This document shows positions 26,013 to 37,500 of a stretch of DNA of 64,000 nucleotides, piece by piece (the stretch's first letter is position 1; each line of letters opens with the position of its first letter). Position numbers and translations under genes: made by a program. The notes below the pieces were generated by a model. It ran no database searches, was not told the origin of the DNA, and saw only the letters and a program-made list of their open reading frames with translations. The DNA is from Confluentibacter lentus (GTDB lineage: Bacteria > Bacteroidota > Bacteroidia > Flavobacteriales > Flavobacteriaceae): the NCBI RefSeq assembly GCF_002806995.1, contig NZ_NIHE01000003.1:186001-250000 (forward strand). The letters are read 5' to 3'.

Positions 26013-26041
26013 AAAACCTTGAGTTTACTCAAGGTTTTTTT
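26013..26041 (+). terminator. Intrinsic terminator after the small secreted protein gene
   Basis: An 11-bp stem, AAAACCTTGAG with CTCAAGGTTTT, loop TTTA, followed by T residues. It ends the transcript from 25473-25502. Confidence 0.85.
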
Positions 26042-26347
26042 ATTTAAAGATACTCAGGAAAAGAAGTGTCATTAAGAATTTAAACTAATAAAATGGGCAT
26101 AATTCCCATTTATATGTTTTTATTTTACTACATCATCATTTTACTAAACAAAAGTTTAAAAAGTTGGTTTTACCTAAAATAGCATTTTTAATTGCCAATT
26201 TAGTGTCGTTCATCGAATTTTTTTGAAAGTAAATTCACTTATTTTATGTATTTCAGCGAAATATTTGGTATTTCATAGGATTTTTTTTTATTTTTGAACA
26301 TTAATTGTTGAAAATTTTGTTTTGTTTTTGGCACAAATTATTTAATC
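26042..26347. other. Leader region of the gliding locus
   Basis: About 300 bp of AT-rich sequence without a gene. It contains one recognisable promoter near its end (26264-26296). Confidence 0.6.
26264..26296 (+). promoter_or_regulatory. Promoter of the spr-like operon
   Basis: TTTG (26264-26267), 21 bp, TATTTTTG (26289-26296). Good consensus match 51 nt upstream of the first gene of the run that ends with sprF. Confidence 0.68.
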
Positions 26348-27682
26348 ATGAAAAACTTTACCCAGCTATTGTTGTTATTTCTTTTTGTAATTGGAAATGC
26401 TTTTGGACAACAAGAAAAAGGCATCATTGGTGCCAATAATTGGTTGTACAATTGGACTGAATTTAAGCCAAACCAAAAAAGCTATGATGAGCCTACTCAA
26501 ATATTGGCAGGTAATATAGATAAAGACACTAAGCTGCTTAAAAGAGATACCTATTTGTTATTGGGAAGTGTTTTTGTAACCAATGGAGCAACGCTAACTA
26601 TAGAGCCTGGAACCGTGATTATAGGAGATTTTGCATCAAAAGGTTCCCTTACAATTTCAAAAGGGTCAAAAATAATTGCTGAAGGTTTAGAGACGGACCC
26701 TATTGTTTTCACATCAAATAGAAGTGTTAAAAGAGCAGGTGATTGGGGCGGTTTAATCATACTTGGTGATGCGCCTACTAACAAATTTGGCAATGGTTCA
26801 GTAGCATCATACCATACAGATCTTACTCCAACGGCCTATGCCAATACAAATTTTGGAGGTTCAGATCTAGAAAGTGATTCAGGGATATTGAAATATGTTA
26901 GAATTGAATTCGCAGGTAAAAGAATAAGCAATAACGACTATTTTAATGGTTTATTACTAGCTTGTGTTGGAGGTAAAACCGTCATTGAAAATGTTATGGT
27001 AAGCTATTCGGCAGGAAATTCTTTTGAAATACATGGAGGTGAAGTTAATTTAAACAAATTAGTTTCTTACAAATCTAGCGGTAATGATTTTAAATTCAAT
27101 TATGGAGCTAATTCAAAATTATATAATTCTCTAGCTGTAAGATCGCCCTATGTATCTAGTAGTTATAGTGTTAGATGCTTGCAAGTGTCTTCATATAATA
27201 AAAAAGAAGAAGTGGACTTTAGTAAAAAGGGCACAAGGGTAGTTGCAGAGAATTTAACATTGGTTACGGACAGTGATAATATAAAAGCGGATATAGAAAA
27301 AGGCTTAGTAAAAGAAGCTGTGTATGTTGGTCAGAATACATCACTTAACATGAGTACAAGTGTTATTTCTGGTTTTAATCCAGCAGTATTGTTAGAATCG
27401 ACTATATATGTTAATCAAGAAAATTTAGAAAAAATCAAGTTTTCCAATATGTATTTCAATAATTGCAATGGCAATATTTTTGTTGAAAATAATGCTAATA
27501 ATGAAGACCTTGAAAATTGGTATGGTAATAGTGCTTTTTTTAATGTGTATGCTAAAAGTAATAATGCCGAAACCTTTATTGATTTAAAGAATGATAAAAA
27601 ACCAGATTTTAGGTTAAGGATTAATAAGATAATTGCTTCTAAAGATCATTTTGCCTCTGAGGATTTAGGTATTAGTGATTAA
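26348..27682 (+). CDS. Secreted beta-helix-like protein heading the gliding locus
   Basis: A 444-residue exported protein (signal peptide about 1-20, VIGNAFGQ). The mature part is a series of short beta segments typical of a right-handed beta-helix. TYLLLGSVFVTNGATLTIEPGTVI opens it, followed by GDWGGLIILGDAP, LKYVRIEFAGKR, KTVIENVMVSYSAGNSFEIHGGEVNLNKLVSYKSSGNDF and similar coils to about residue 350. The family occurs in Bacteroidota outer-surface proteins; no enzymatic site is apparent. It lacks a recognisable type IX sorting domain. It has the best promoter of the region and precedes sprC by 162 bp, so it may share the transcript. Function unknown; a surface or envelope role is inferred. 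Confidence 0.72.
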   Translation: MKNFTQLLLLFLFVIGNAFGQQEKGIIGANNWLYNWTEFKPNQKSYDEPTQILAGNIDKDTKLLKRDTYLLLGSVFVTNGATLTIEPGTVIIGDFASKGSLTISKGSKIIAEGLETDPIVFTSNRSVKRAGDWGGLIILGDAPTNKFGNGSVASYHTDLTPTAYANTNFGGSDLESDSGILKYVRIEFAGKRISNNDYFNGLLLACVGGKTVIENVMVSYSAGNSFEIHGGEVNLNKLVSYKSSGNDFKFNYGANSKLYNSLAVRSPYVSSSYSVRCLQVSSYNKKEEVDFSKKGTRVVAENLTLVTDSDNIKADIEKGLVKEAVYVGQNTSLNMSTSVISGFNPAVLLESTIYVNQENLEKIKFSNMYFNNCNGNIFVENNANNEDLENWYGNSAFFNVYAKSNNAETFIDLKNDKKPDFRLRINKIIASKDHFASEDLGISD

Positions 27683-27844
27683 TGCTGAATAATAATTAAC
27701 CAACCAAAATCTTAGCTTCCATGTTTTCTAGCTTACTTCCCATAAACTTTTAATCAAGCTAGCTGTAATTGGGAATTATAATACTTGGTTAAATACTATA
27801 AAGGACAATTATTTTAATTTATTTGACAAAGAAAAAAGTATGGA

Positions 27845-29272
27845 ATGAGAAACTTTACTATTATTATTTTAATTTTTTCTTTCACTACAACTATTAACGC
27901 CCAAATAGTTATAGCTAAACCTAATTTGGGTTTTACCCAAGCTTGTGCAAGCCCTACTTTTAATACTTATAACGTAACTTTTTCCTTTTCTCCTGAGTCT
28001 GGATTGTCGCCAACAAATCAATTTATCATAGAACTTTCTGATGCTTCAGGAAGTTTTACAAGCCCTACAACGGTATTTACGTCGGCTCAAGGCACAGTAA
28101 CAGTGTCGCCAGCAACATTAAGTTTTTCTTTACCAAGCACAACTGGAGGAGAAGCCTATAAGGTTAGAATTAAAAGTACAGCTCCAGTAGCTACCAGTAG
28201 CGCATCTAACGAATTTGCGGCATATTATAAAATTCAGGATGCACCATTTTCCATTAATAATTTGATTGAAACAGGTGCCTATTGTGCTGGAGGAAGTTAT
28301 TTATTGACCATAGATAATCCTGGATTTGGCTCAAATGATTCACCGTTGCAATATCCATCACTTACGTTTAATTGGTATAGAGAAACAAGTCCAACAACAT
28401 CTGTTTTTGTAGCATCTGGCAATTCATTAGCTGTTAGTGAACCAGGAACTTATTTTGCTGAAACAAATTATGGTACTTGTACATCAAATTCATTTTCAAA
28501 TCGTGTTACTATCAGTCAAGCGTCTTCGGGAGTTTCTTCCTCTATTAATTCTAGTTTGGGTAATCCTTATTGCATAAATGAAGGTTCTACAACTTTAAGT
28601 ACCATAAATGGTAATAGTTATCAGTGGTTTAAAGATGGTACGGCAATTTCAGGGGCAACCAATCAAACATATGTAACCAATGAGGCAGGTACCTATTCGG
28701 TTACGACAAACTTAGGGAACTGTGTTGCAAATGCATCTATAGATCTTCAAAACAACGGTTTTACAAGTAGTATAGATGTTCCTGAAAATAATATATTGAA
28801 TGAAGGAGATACATTGATGGCAACTGTAACAACAGATGCCACAAATCCCGAATTTGAATGGTATTTAAATGATGTTATCATTCCAGGAGAAATGGGCAGT
28901 AGTTATGAAGTCACTCAAATAGGTAATTATAAAGTTATAATAAATCAAACAAGCGGCTGTATAGCTTCCAACGAATTTCTTTTTGCGGTAACCGAAGCAT
29001 TTCCAAATGTATCAAGAATACCCAATTTAATTAGTCCGAATGGAGATGGTATCAATGATACTTGGGTAATTCCGCAAGAATATGTAGCCGGAACAAATAC
29101 GGAAGTCGTCATATTAAGTTCCCAAGGAAAAATGGTTTTAAAAACAAACGATTATCAAAATAATTGGCCGCAAAACCAAATAGATTTTAAAGATATCAAC
29201 CCTGTTTATTATTATATAATAACAACACAAAATAATCAAACAAAAAAAGGCTCAATAACAGTAGTGAAGTAA
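27845..29272 (+). CDS. sprC: SprC-like secreted protein with Ig-like domains and type B sorting domain
   Basis: A 475-residue exported protein. The signal peptide covers about residues 1-19 (TTTINAQ). Several Ig/PKD-like beta-sandwich units follow; the SYQWFKDGTAISGATNQTYVTNEAGTYSV and PEFEWYLNDVIIPGE segments are typical. The C-terminus (about 385-475, LISPNGDGINDTWVIP...KKGSITVVK) is a gliding-motility-associated (CHU_C) domain, the sorting signal for type IX secretion. The stop is 1 bp before the sprD-like start, so the two are co-translated. Order and domain content match the sprC-sprD-sprB-sprF operon of Flavobacterium johnsoniae; the sprC name rests on position. It probably acts at the cell surface with the SprB adhesin. 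Confidence 0.75.
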   Translation: MRNFTIIILIFSFTTTINAQIVIAKPNLGFTQACASPTFNTYNVTFSFSPESGLSPTNQFIIELSDASGSFTSPTTVFTSAQGTVTVSPATLSFSLPSTTGGEAYKVRIKSTAPVATSSASNEFAAYYKIQDAPFSINNLIETGAYCAGGSYLLTIDNPGFGSNDSPLQYPSLTFNWYRETSPTTSVFVASGNSLAVSEPGTYFAETNYGTCTSNSFSNRVTISQASSGVSSSINSSLGNPYCINEGSTTLSTINGNSYQWFKDGTAISGATNQTYVTNEAGTYSVTTNLGNCVANASIDLQNNGFTSSIDVPENNILNEGDTLMATVTTDATNPEFEWYLNDVIIPGEMGSSYEVTQIGNYKVIINQTSGCIASNEFLFAVTEAFPNVSRIPNLISPNGDGINDTWVIPQEYVAGTNTEVVILSSQGKMVLKTNDYQNNWPQNQIDFKDINPVYYYIITTQNNQTKKGSITVVK

Positions 29273-29273
29273 C

Positions 29274-31466
29274 ATGGTAAAATATATAATATATATGATT
29301 TTATTATTATCCATAATGCAACAGTCCCATTCTCAAGAAGACGGTGTTGTGGCGTTAGCTTTGCCTGTTAGAAACTCATTAAAATTCAATAAGTACGTCA
29401 TTAACCCTACATTTAGTTTTGTTAGGGAACAGAATAAACATGTAACATTTACCAATAAAAGAGAGTGGATGCAATTTGAAAATGCGCCACAAACCTATTT
29501 GTTTAGTTATTCTGGAAGATTTAGTGAAAACTCTGGTATTGGTGTTGGTTTATTTCAGCAAAATTATGGTGTATTAACAACCTTTGGAGGTGTTTTTAAT
29601 TATGCATACAATGTCGTTCTAGATAGGGACAGTAACTTAACATTTGGTGTGAATTTAGGTGCTTACAGAAGTGGCATTAATGAAGGAAACGTTATAATAA
29701 ATTTTCCTGACCCATCATTAGAGAATATACCTTCCAATACCGTAATTACAGTAAATCCTGGTATTAATTATGGTACAGCTTTTTTCGATTTAGGAGTCTC
29801 GTTAAATAATTTGGCAGCTTATAATTTTACAACTTCAAACTTAATTGAAGATAATCCAGAACAAAGCGTTCAAGCTCATGTTATGTACACAGGGTATGTA
29901 AACAGTCGTGGTTTTTTTGATGAAACCAAATTTTCTGGTTTAGTTCGCTCTGAATTCAAGAAAGACCAAACCGTTATTTCTGGGATAGCCATGTTTACAG
30001 TTCCTAAAGGTTTTTGGGCACAAGCAGGCTACAATACCTTATATGGCTTGTCTGGAGGTGTTGGTTTTAATATTAGTTCGCAAATTGCTTTAGAATATAA
30101 TTATGAAAAAGCTATGGGAGATTTATCAACGCTTGGCAGTTCCCATGAAATTACGTTGGCATATAAGTTCAAAAATCGAAATAGGTATAATTACAGTGGA
30201 GATGATGATGAAGGTGCTTTAATTTCACCAGTTAAAAAATCAAGACCAGTTGTGGCAAAAAGTCAGCCAACAACCAGAACAAATAGAAGTACAAATGCAA
30301 ATACTGCTACTGCTGTAGAAGATAAAGCTAATGCAGAAGAAGAAGAAGAAGCAAAAGTTAAGTTAGAACAAGAACAGGCTCAAGCCAAAGCAGCTGAAGA
30401 AGCGAGAATAAAATTAGAGCATGAACAGGCTCAAGCCAAAGCAGCTGAAGAAGCGAGAATAAAATTAGAACAAGAACAGGCTCAAGCCAAAGAAGAAGAA
30501 GCCAGACTTAAATTAGAACAAGAAGCACTTCAAAATCAAGTTAAAGAAGAAGCAAATGATTCTATTGGACAGGTAAATTTAAATGATGTTGTAGTTGAAG
30601 CTCAAGGAGGAAGTAAAACCAAGGAAACTGACAATTTAATTCCGTTAACGGCTGACTCAAGTATTGAACAGCATGAATTATTAATAAAACTGAGAGAAAC
30701 CGTCGCTAGTAAAGAACAAGATCTTAAAGATTTAAAAGAAGAAAATGATTTAAGTGAACAAGGCATTTACTCAGAACCTAAACCTTTTAAAAGTGTTTCG
30801 GCAGAAAATGCAGCCCTAGAATCTTTAAAAATTGATATTGAGAATGTTATAAAAGCCCAAAATGCTAAAATAAGAGAGATGGAAGATTTGTATAATAAAA
30901 ATACAAATGTAGATGAATCCATTAAGGCTTCATATCTAAATAGGATAAATGCATTAAAAGCAGAACAATTGCAAGCGGTAATTACAAAAGATAATTTGTT
31001 TAAAACATTAGAAAATATTAAAGAAGCCACAGAAATTGAGAGAAAACGAAGAATTAAGCGAGCTGTTTATGATAATGAAGAAGATAGGTATTTAAAAGAT
31101 AGAGCAATATTAAATGCGATAAAACAAAATACACCATCAAACCTTGTTGCCCTTAAAGAAGAAGATTTTGACTTTGGAGAAGAACAAAGCAAAAATATAC
31201 AGATATTGAAAGGAGTTAATAATGTGGAAAGTGCCTATTATGCTGTGCTTGCAGTACACAGCGACGTAGCAAAACGTGATGAATTTTTAACGAAAGTGGT
31301 TGCATCTGGACAAAACAATGTTGATTTCTTCTATGATGTTAATACGAGTAAATATTATATTTATTATCAAAAATTTGACACAATAGAAGCAGCAAATAAT
31401 GCTTTAAAATCAACAAGCAATGAACCATATAATAGAAAAATGTCTGTGATTAAAATAGAAAATTAG
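29274..31466 (+). CDS. sprD: SprD-like PorP/SprF-type membrane protein with coiled coil and SPOR-like C-terminus
   Basis: A 730-residue envelope protein in three parts. After a signal peptide (about 1-20, QQSHSQ), residues 21-310 form a PorP/SprF-type beta-barrel, ending in EITLAYKFKNR. Residues 315-620 are charged and helical, including three near-identical KLEQEQAQAKAAEEARI repeats (363-412) and long coiled-coil stretches. The last 75 residues, YYAVLAVHSDVAKRDEFL to KYYIYYQKFDTIEAANNAL, resemble a SPOR-like fold that contacts peptidoglycan. It would thus link an outer-membrane barrel to the cell wall. Position between sprC and sprB supports the name. The gap to sprB is 76 bp. Confidence 0.75.
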   Translation: MVKYIIYMILLLSIMQQSHSQEDGVVALALPVRNSLKFNKYVINPTFSFVREQNKHVTFTNKREWMQFENAPQTYLFSYSGRFSENSGIGVGLFQQNYGVLTTFGGVFNYAYNVVLDRDSNLTFGVNLGAYRSGINEGNVIINFPDPSLENIPSNTVITVNPGINYGTAFFDLGVSLNNLAAYNFTTSNLIEDNPEQSVQAHVMYTGYVNSRGFFDETKFSGLVRSEFKKDQTVISGIAMFTVPKGFWAQAGYNTLYGLSGGVGFNISSQIALEYNYEKAMGDLSTLGSSHEITLAYKFKNRNRYNYSGDDDEGALISPVKKSRPVVAKSQPTTRTNRSTNANTATAVEDKANAEEEEEAKVKLEQEQAQAKAAEEARIKLEHEQAQAKAAEEARIKLEQEQAQAKEEEARLKLEQEALQNQVKEEANDSIGQVNLNDVVVEAQGGSKTKETDNLIPLTADSSIEQHELLIKLRETVASKEQDLKDLKEENDLSEQGIYSEPKPFKSVSAENAALESLKIDIENVIKAQNAKIREMEDLYNKNTNVDESIKASYLNRINALKAEQLQAVITKDNLFKTLENIKEATEIERKRRIKRAVYDNEEDRYLKDRAILNAIKQNTPSNLVALKEEDFDFGEEQSKNIQILKGVNNVESAYYAVLAVHSDVAKRDEFLTKVVASGQNNVDFFYDVNTSKYYIYYQKFDTIEAANNALKSTSNEPYNRKMSVIKIEN
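30360..30527 (+). repeat. 51-bp tandem repeats in the sprD-like gene
   Basis: Units at 30360-30410 and 30411-30461 (51 bp) and 30462-30509 (48 bp), then a partial unit. They encode KLEQEQAQAKAAEEARI-type coiled-coil repeats and are nearly identical in DNA, so copy number may vary between strains. Confidence 0.85.
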
Positions 31467-31542
31467 AATATGAAACAAAATTAGAACATCCTTTTTTCCT
31501 CAAACCCCAACTAAAGGAAAGAAATTACTAAAATAAACCACC

Positions 31543-34500
31543 ATGAAAAAACCTACTTATTCTAAAATTGGAATTATAATTTTGATACTCTTTTTGAGTT
31601 TTCAATCTTTTTCACAAAATCTTATTCCTTTTGTACCAAGATATGATGAGGCTATTAAGGGCGATATGCTTTTAATAGGGAATAGTAATTTAAGTGTACA
31701 TCGAACAGACCCATATAATTATGCAGGAACCAATAGTAGCTATAACAATGAAGGGTCGAATAATAGAGATCGGATGGTATATGTTGACATTGATATTGAC
31801 AATACTACTTTTAACTCTAGTAGTGCTGATTTAGATGTGCCAAACGACGCTACTTGTTATCAAATTGTATATGCTGGTTTGTATTGGAGCTCCGTAGTGA
31901 TGGGGGATACTCCAATGGCAAGCATAAAATTTAGAACTCCAGAAAGTGGCACTTATATTGATATTACTGGGACACAAATTTATTATCAAAACTCTTCTAA
32001 TAATAGGGACTCTAATACATATGCTTATTATAGAGATGTAACTGATATATTAACAGCTTTAAGCAATCCAGAAGGTACATACACAGTTGCTAATATATCA
32101 TCTATGACGTCTGCAATGATGAATAGTGGTACTGGTCGAAATACAGAAGGCTTGTCGGCCGGATGGTCACTTTTTGTAATTTATGAAGATCCTCTGTTGC
32201 CAAGTAAATATATCACCTCTTTTGACGGCTTTACAAAAATAAATAACGTAGCTCCTAATAATCAACAAACCTTTCCTATTAGTGGTTTTCAGACCATACC
32301 GACTGGACCGGTTCGTGCGAAATATGCTTTTAGCGCTTTAGAGGGGGATAGAGCATGGGCTGGAGATTACTTACAAATTAATGGAACAAGTATTAGTGCT
32401 ACTACTGCAGGAGGAACAATCATACGTCCAAGTAATAATTTTTTTAATAGTAGCGTATCGATTATAGACCCTAATACGAATTCGCCGATACTTTTTACGA
32501 ATAGAAACCCATCAAGTTCTAATACGTTGGGTTTTGATGCAGGTATTATTAATATACCTAATCCAGGCAACAGTCTCATAGCAAATGGAGACACATCTGC
32601 TACCATTAGGTTGGGCACCAATACAGATATTTATTATTTCTATTTTAGTGCATTTGCTATAGAAATTATAGCCCCAAACATTGTATTGACAAAAATTGTT
32701 GAAGACGTTCTAGGAAATGATATAGGTGGACAGGTGGTAGATTTAGGGGATGAATTATATTATACTATAGGTTTTCAAAACACGGGAAATGATGATGCAA
32801 CCGACATGACTATTAGAGATGTGCTACCAACCAATGTGGTGTTTAATTATCCATCAGATATCGGTTTATTACCTGCTGGTGTTACGGTACAAAGTTACAA
32901 TCCGGCGACTAGGGAGCTTATATTTGCCATAGACGAATCTGTTGTAGAAGAGAATGATCCAGTATCTGAAATTCGTTTTAAAGTGACTGTCGTTTCTACA
33001 TGTAGTTTATTGAGTGATGCTTGTTCTAACAATATTGATAACCAAGCATATGCCACTTATAAAGGAACAATAAATCCAGATTTTACCATTTCAGATGATC
33101 CGAGTTTTGCGAGCAATACAGGTTGTTTATTAACACCTGGAGCAACAAATTTTTTGGCTGATCTGAACGATTGTGTTTTTGAAGAAAACATTATATTGTG
33201 CGGTTCCAGTGCTGTTTTAACGGCTGGTAATGGTTATGATGCGTATTCATGGACAAATTCTTCTGGAACAGTTATCGGGACTACACAATCCATTACGGTT
33301 ACTACTCCAGGCACTTATTATGTGCATAATACGGCAGTAGCCCCTTGCCAATCCATTGATCAAGTATTTAATGTAATAACGTATGGTGCTGGTGTAACAA
33401 ATCCAGTTATTCCTTTTGCGGATGAAGTCGTTATTTGTCCGAATGACGGAAAAGAGTTGCCTAATATATTTTTATGTGGTGCTAATGATTCCAGATTTAT
33501 CCAAACGAATATCACGGATACATCATCCATGATTTGGGAAAGACTGGATGAAACTAGTTGTACTGCTGTTGCCAATGAGGATTGTGCCAATGAAGACGCT
33601 AGTTGTACTTGGAATCAGGTAGCAACTGGACCTGATTTTACGGCAGATACTGCAGGTCAATATCGATTAACATTGAATTATACTGGAGGTTGTTTCAATC
33701 AATTTTACTTTAATGTTTATGAAAACCTTTTAGTTCCTACAGTCACCTCAAGAGATATTTTTTGTACAACTCCAGGAGAAATCACTGTTGGAAGTGTTCC
33801 TAGTGGTTATGAATATAGCATTGATGGCGTAAACTATCAAACTAGCAATGTATTTTCAATCAATACGACAAATATTTATTCGGTATATATCAGACAAATT
33901 GGTGTAACACCAAATCCATGTATTTTTTCGGTTCCAGATGTTCAAATAAGACAACGTGATTTTACGGTTTCAACAATTATTACACAACCCTTATGTAATG
34001 GTGAACAAGGAAGCGTTGTATTGGCCGCTAATGATGTTCGTCCGCAATATTTCTTTTCGATTTACCAAGGAGCAACTTTAATAAACAGCGTAGGTCCTAT
34101 TATGGAAAGTGATTACACGTTTGCCAATCTAAATCCAGGTACCTATACGATAAATGTATCAACTGAAGATGGTTGTATATTTACAGATGATATTGAAATT
34201 ATCAATCCACCGTTATTAACAGCAACAGCAGCACTCACTAAGCCGCTAACTTGTACAGATGGTGAAATTACGGTATATCCTAGTGGAGGTACAGCACCGT
34301 ATTACTATTTTGTGAATAGTACCACCGAATTCCAATCTACACCACAAATTATAGTAACAACGCCCGGTGTATATAATATTACGGTTGTGGATTCAAATAA
34401 CTGTTCAACTACCACATCTATAACAGTAAATCCTAGTCCGCCACCGGTTTTTAATGTAACAAAGACTGATATGCTTTGCGAAGATTCTGGTGATAATGGT

Positions 34501-37500
34501 ACTATAACCATTAATGTAACTAATGCCAACGGAAATAGTTTGCAGTATAGTATAGATAATGGCGTGACATTTTTTAACTCGCCTACTTTTACCGGACTTG
34601 CCGTAGGAAGTTATGATGTTGTTGTTCAATATACATTAGGAACAGATGTATGTACCACCACACCACAAACAATAACAATTACTGAACCTCCTGCCATTAC
34701 TGGTACAGCGACATTAACAACACCTTATACATGTACAACTAATGGCGTTATAACTGTTTCAGGAGTATCAGGTGGAACTGCACCATATACATACAGTATA
34801 AATGGAATTACTTTTCAACCTGGTTTGACCTTTTCCGGATTAACAAATGGTACTTATACCGTAACCATAAGAGATGCGGTAGGTTGTACGTTTATTACGG
34901 CTCCTATAACCATTGCACCACTAAATCCACCAACAGATTTAAGTTTTGCTAGCACACCATTAACATGTCCAACAAATGTTTCCACAGTTACTTTAACAGC
35001 AACAGGAGGCATTGGTACTTTGCGATATCAAATTATAGCACCAGGAGCATCAACAACACCTTATCAAGCATCGAATGTTTTTTCAGGATTAGCACCGGGA
35101 ACATACACATTTCAAGTCATTGATGAATATAATTGTACGTATTCAGAATCTTACACAATCAATCCGTTACCAGCATTAACGGTTATAGGTCAAAATTTAA
35201 ATGATGTAACTTGTTTTGGAGCTGCTGATGGTTCTGCACAGTTTACAGTATCAGGTTCTACAGGATTCACATACACCATAAATGGTGGTGCATCAACTGT
35301 AGGAACGTCTCCAGTTTCATTAACAGGATTGGCTTCTGGAACTTACACAATTGTTATTACCGATAATACAACCAATTGTAGTGCCACAGCTTCAATAACT
35401 ATAAACCAACCAACAACAGCATTGGATATCACTGCAACGGCTAGTCCAATTACATGTTTGAATAATGGTAGTGTGGTTCTTAATACAACTGGAGGCTGGG
35501 GAGGAAATTCCTTTACTTTAACATTACCAGATGCCACAGTTTTACCTGGCCAAAACAGTAATATATTTGCAAACTTAACACAAGCAGGAACTTATACTGC
35601 AACAGTTACAGATACAAATGGGTGTTCGGATTCAACGACGTTCAATTTAGTTTTGCCAATAAATCCTACGGCAACTATAAGTGTGAGTTCAGATTATTGT
35701 TATGATACAACAAACGGAGCATCACTTCAAGTAACAGCATCTGGAGGTCAAGCACCATACCAATATAGTATGAATGGTGCACCATTTACTGCAAACAATG
35801 TTTTTAGCAATTTAATTCCAGGTATTTATAACATTACAGTTAGAGATAGCTATGGATGTACATATACTTTGCCAGCAGAAACGATTGCTTCACAATTAGC
35901 AGTAAGCACTGTTTTAACTAAAGACTTAGATTGTACCGCATCACCAGATGCTGTAATTACAGGAACCATTTCAGGAGGTTATGCACCATTTACATATGCA
36001 GTATCTTTTAATGGAGGCGCATTTAATGCTTTGGGAAGTACAGGTTCGCCATTTATATATGCAACAGCGATTAATGGAACATATCGTTTCCAAGTAACGG
36101 ATGCACGAGGTTGTACAGCGTTATCTGGAGTACAAACCATTAATGCTATTTCGTTACCCGAAATAATATCGGTTGTACAAACGCAACCAATTTTATGTCA
36201 TGGCGATTCAAATGCTGCCATACAAATTAATATAAATTATACTGTTGGTACGCCACCGTTTGTCATTAATGTTAATAATGATACTACTGGTACAAATTAC
36301 GGTACACAAACAAGTGGATTAACGGCGGGTACTTACACTATTACGTTAACGGATTCAAAATCTTGTACCGATACAGCAACGATTACCATTACTGAACCAA
36401 CACCTATTATTATAACAAGCAGTACAGTACCAATAACTTGTGACCCAGTAGGTGGAGTTTCAAAAGGCTCTGTAATTATAAATGGTGTTACGGGAGGAAC
36501 CGCTCCTTATAATTATTTTGTAACTGGAACTAATGGTTATTCTGCATCCGAGCTTAATGCTTCGGGAACAACATCTACTACTTTTGATGTTGTTGATTTT
36601 GGATTATATCAAATAAATGTAGTGGATTCTAATGGATGTTCAGTATTAATTCAAGATGTGCTAGTGGCTTCCCCTCCAGATGATTTAGACATTGCAATAG
36701 ATGTAATTGCAGATTGTACCACAGGAGGCGAAGCTGTAATTAGTGTTGGAACAACTTTAGCTAGTGCCGGGCCTTTCTTTTTTGATATATATAGAGGATT
36801 TGTTCCTCCAGCACCACCTGGAGGTACATGGATTCCTGAGGATGCACCAAGTAGTAAAACAGCAACTTTTACAGGGTTGATACCAGGGTTTACGTATACT
36901 TTTATTGTTTATGATGACTCTACGGGTTGTAGTTATTATGAAACATCAACTGTTCCAATTCCAACGAATTCAACATTAACAGCTAATGCGCTTACCTCAA
37001 ATAATATTACGTGCGTTGGAAGTGCAGATGGAAATGTTTCGTTTACAATAAATAGTATTTATGGCATTTCAACCAATGTTAATTATGAAATATTCAATTC
37101 ATTATCATTATTATCTACTGGTATTACTGGTTCTGGAGTTGTGCCTGGTGGTGGCTCATTGCCGGTTTCAAACTTAGGGTCTTTACCTTACGGAAATTAT
37201 TTTGTTTTAATAACTGAAACTTCAGGACCTAACTTAGGATGCGGCGTGGTTACAGTTCCTTTTAATATTAGGGAATCAGCCATAGATTTAAGCATCACAG
37301 CTTCAGTTGATAGAAATGCCAATTGTAATCCGAGTTCAGGAATTATAACAGCTATTGCTAGAGATGGTACGGCTCCTTACTTGTATCAAATGACAACATC
37401 GGCCACACCTCCTTTGTCAACTGACCCATTATGGGCTTCAGCAAATACCTTTAATAGAGATGCCGGTAGTTATTATGTGCATGTTATAGATGCTTACGGC

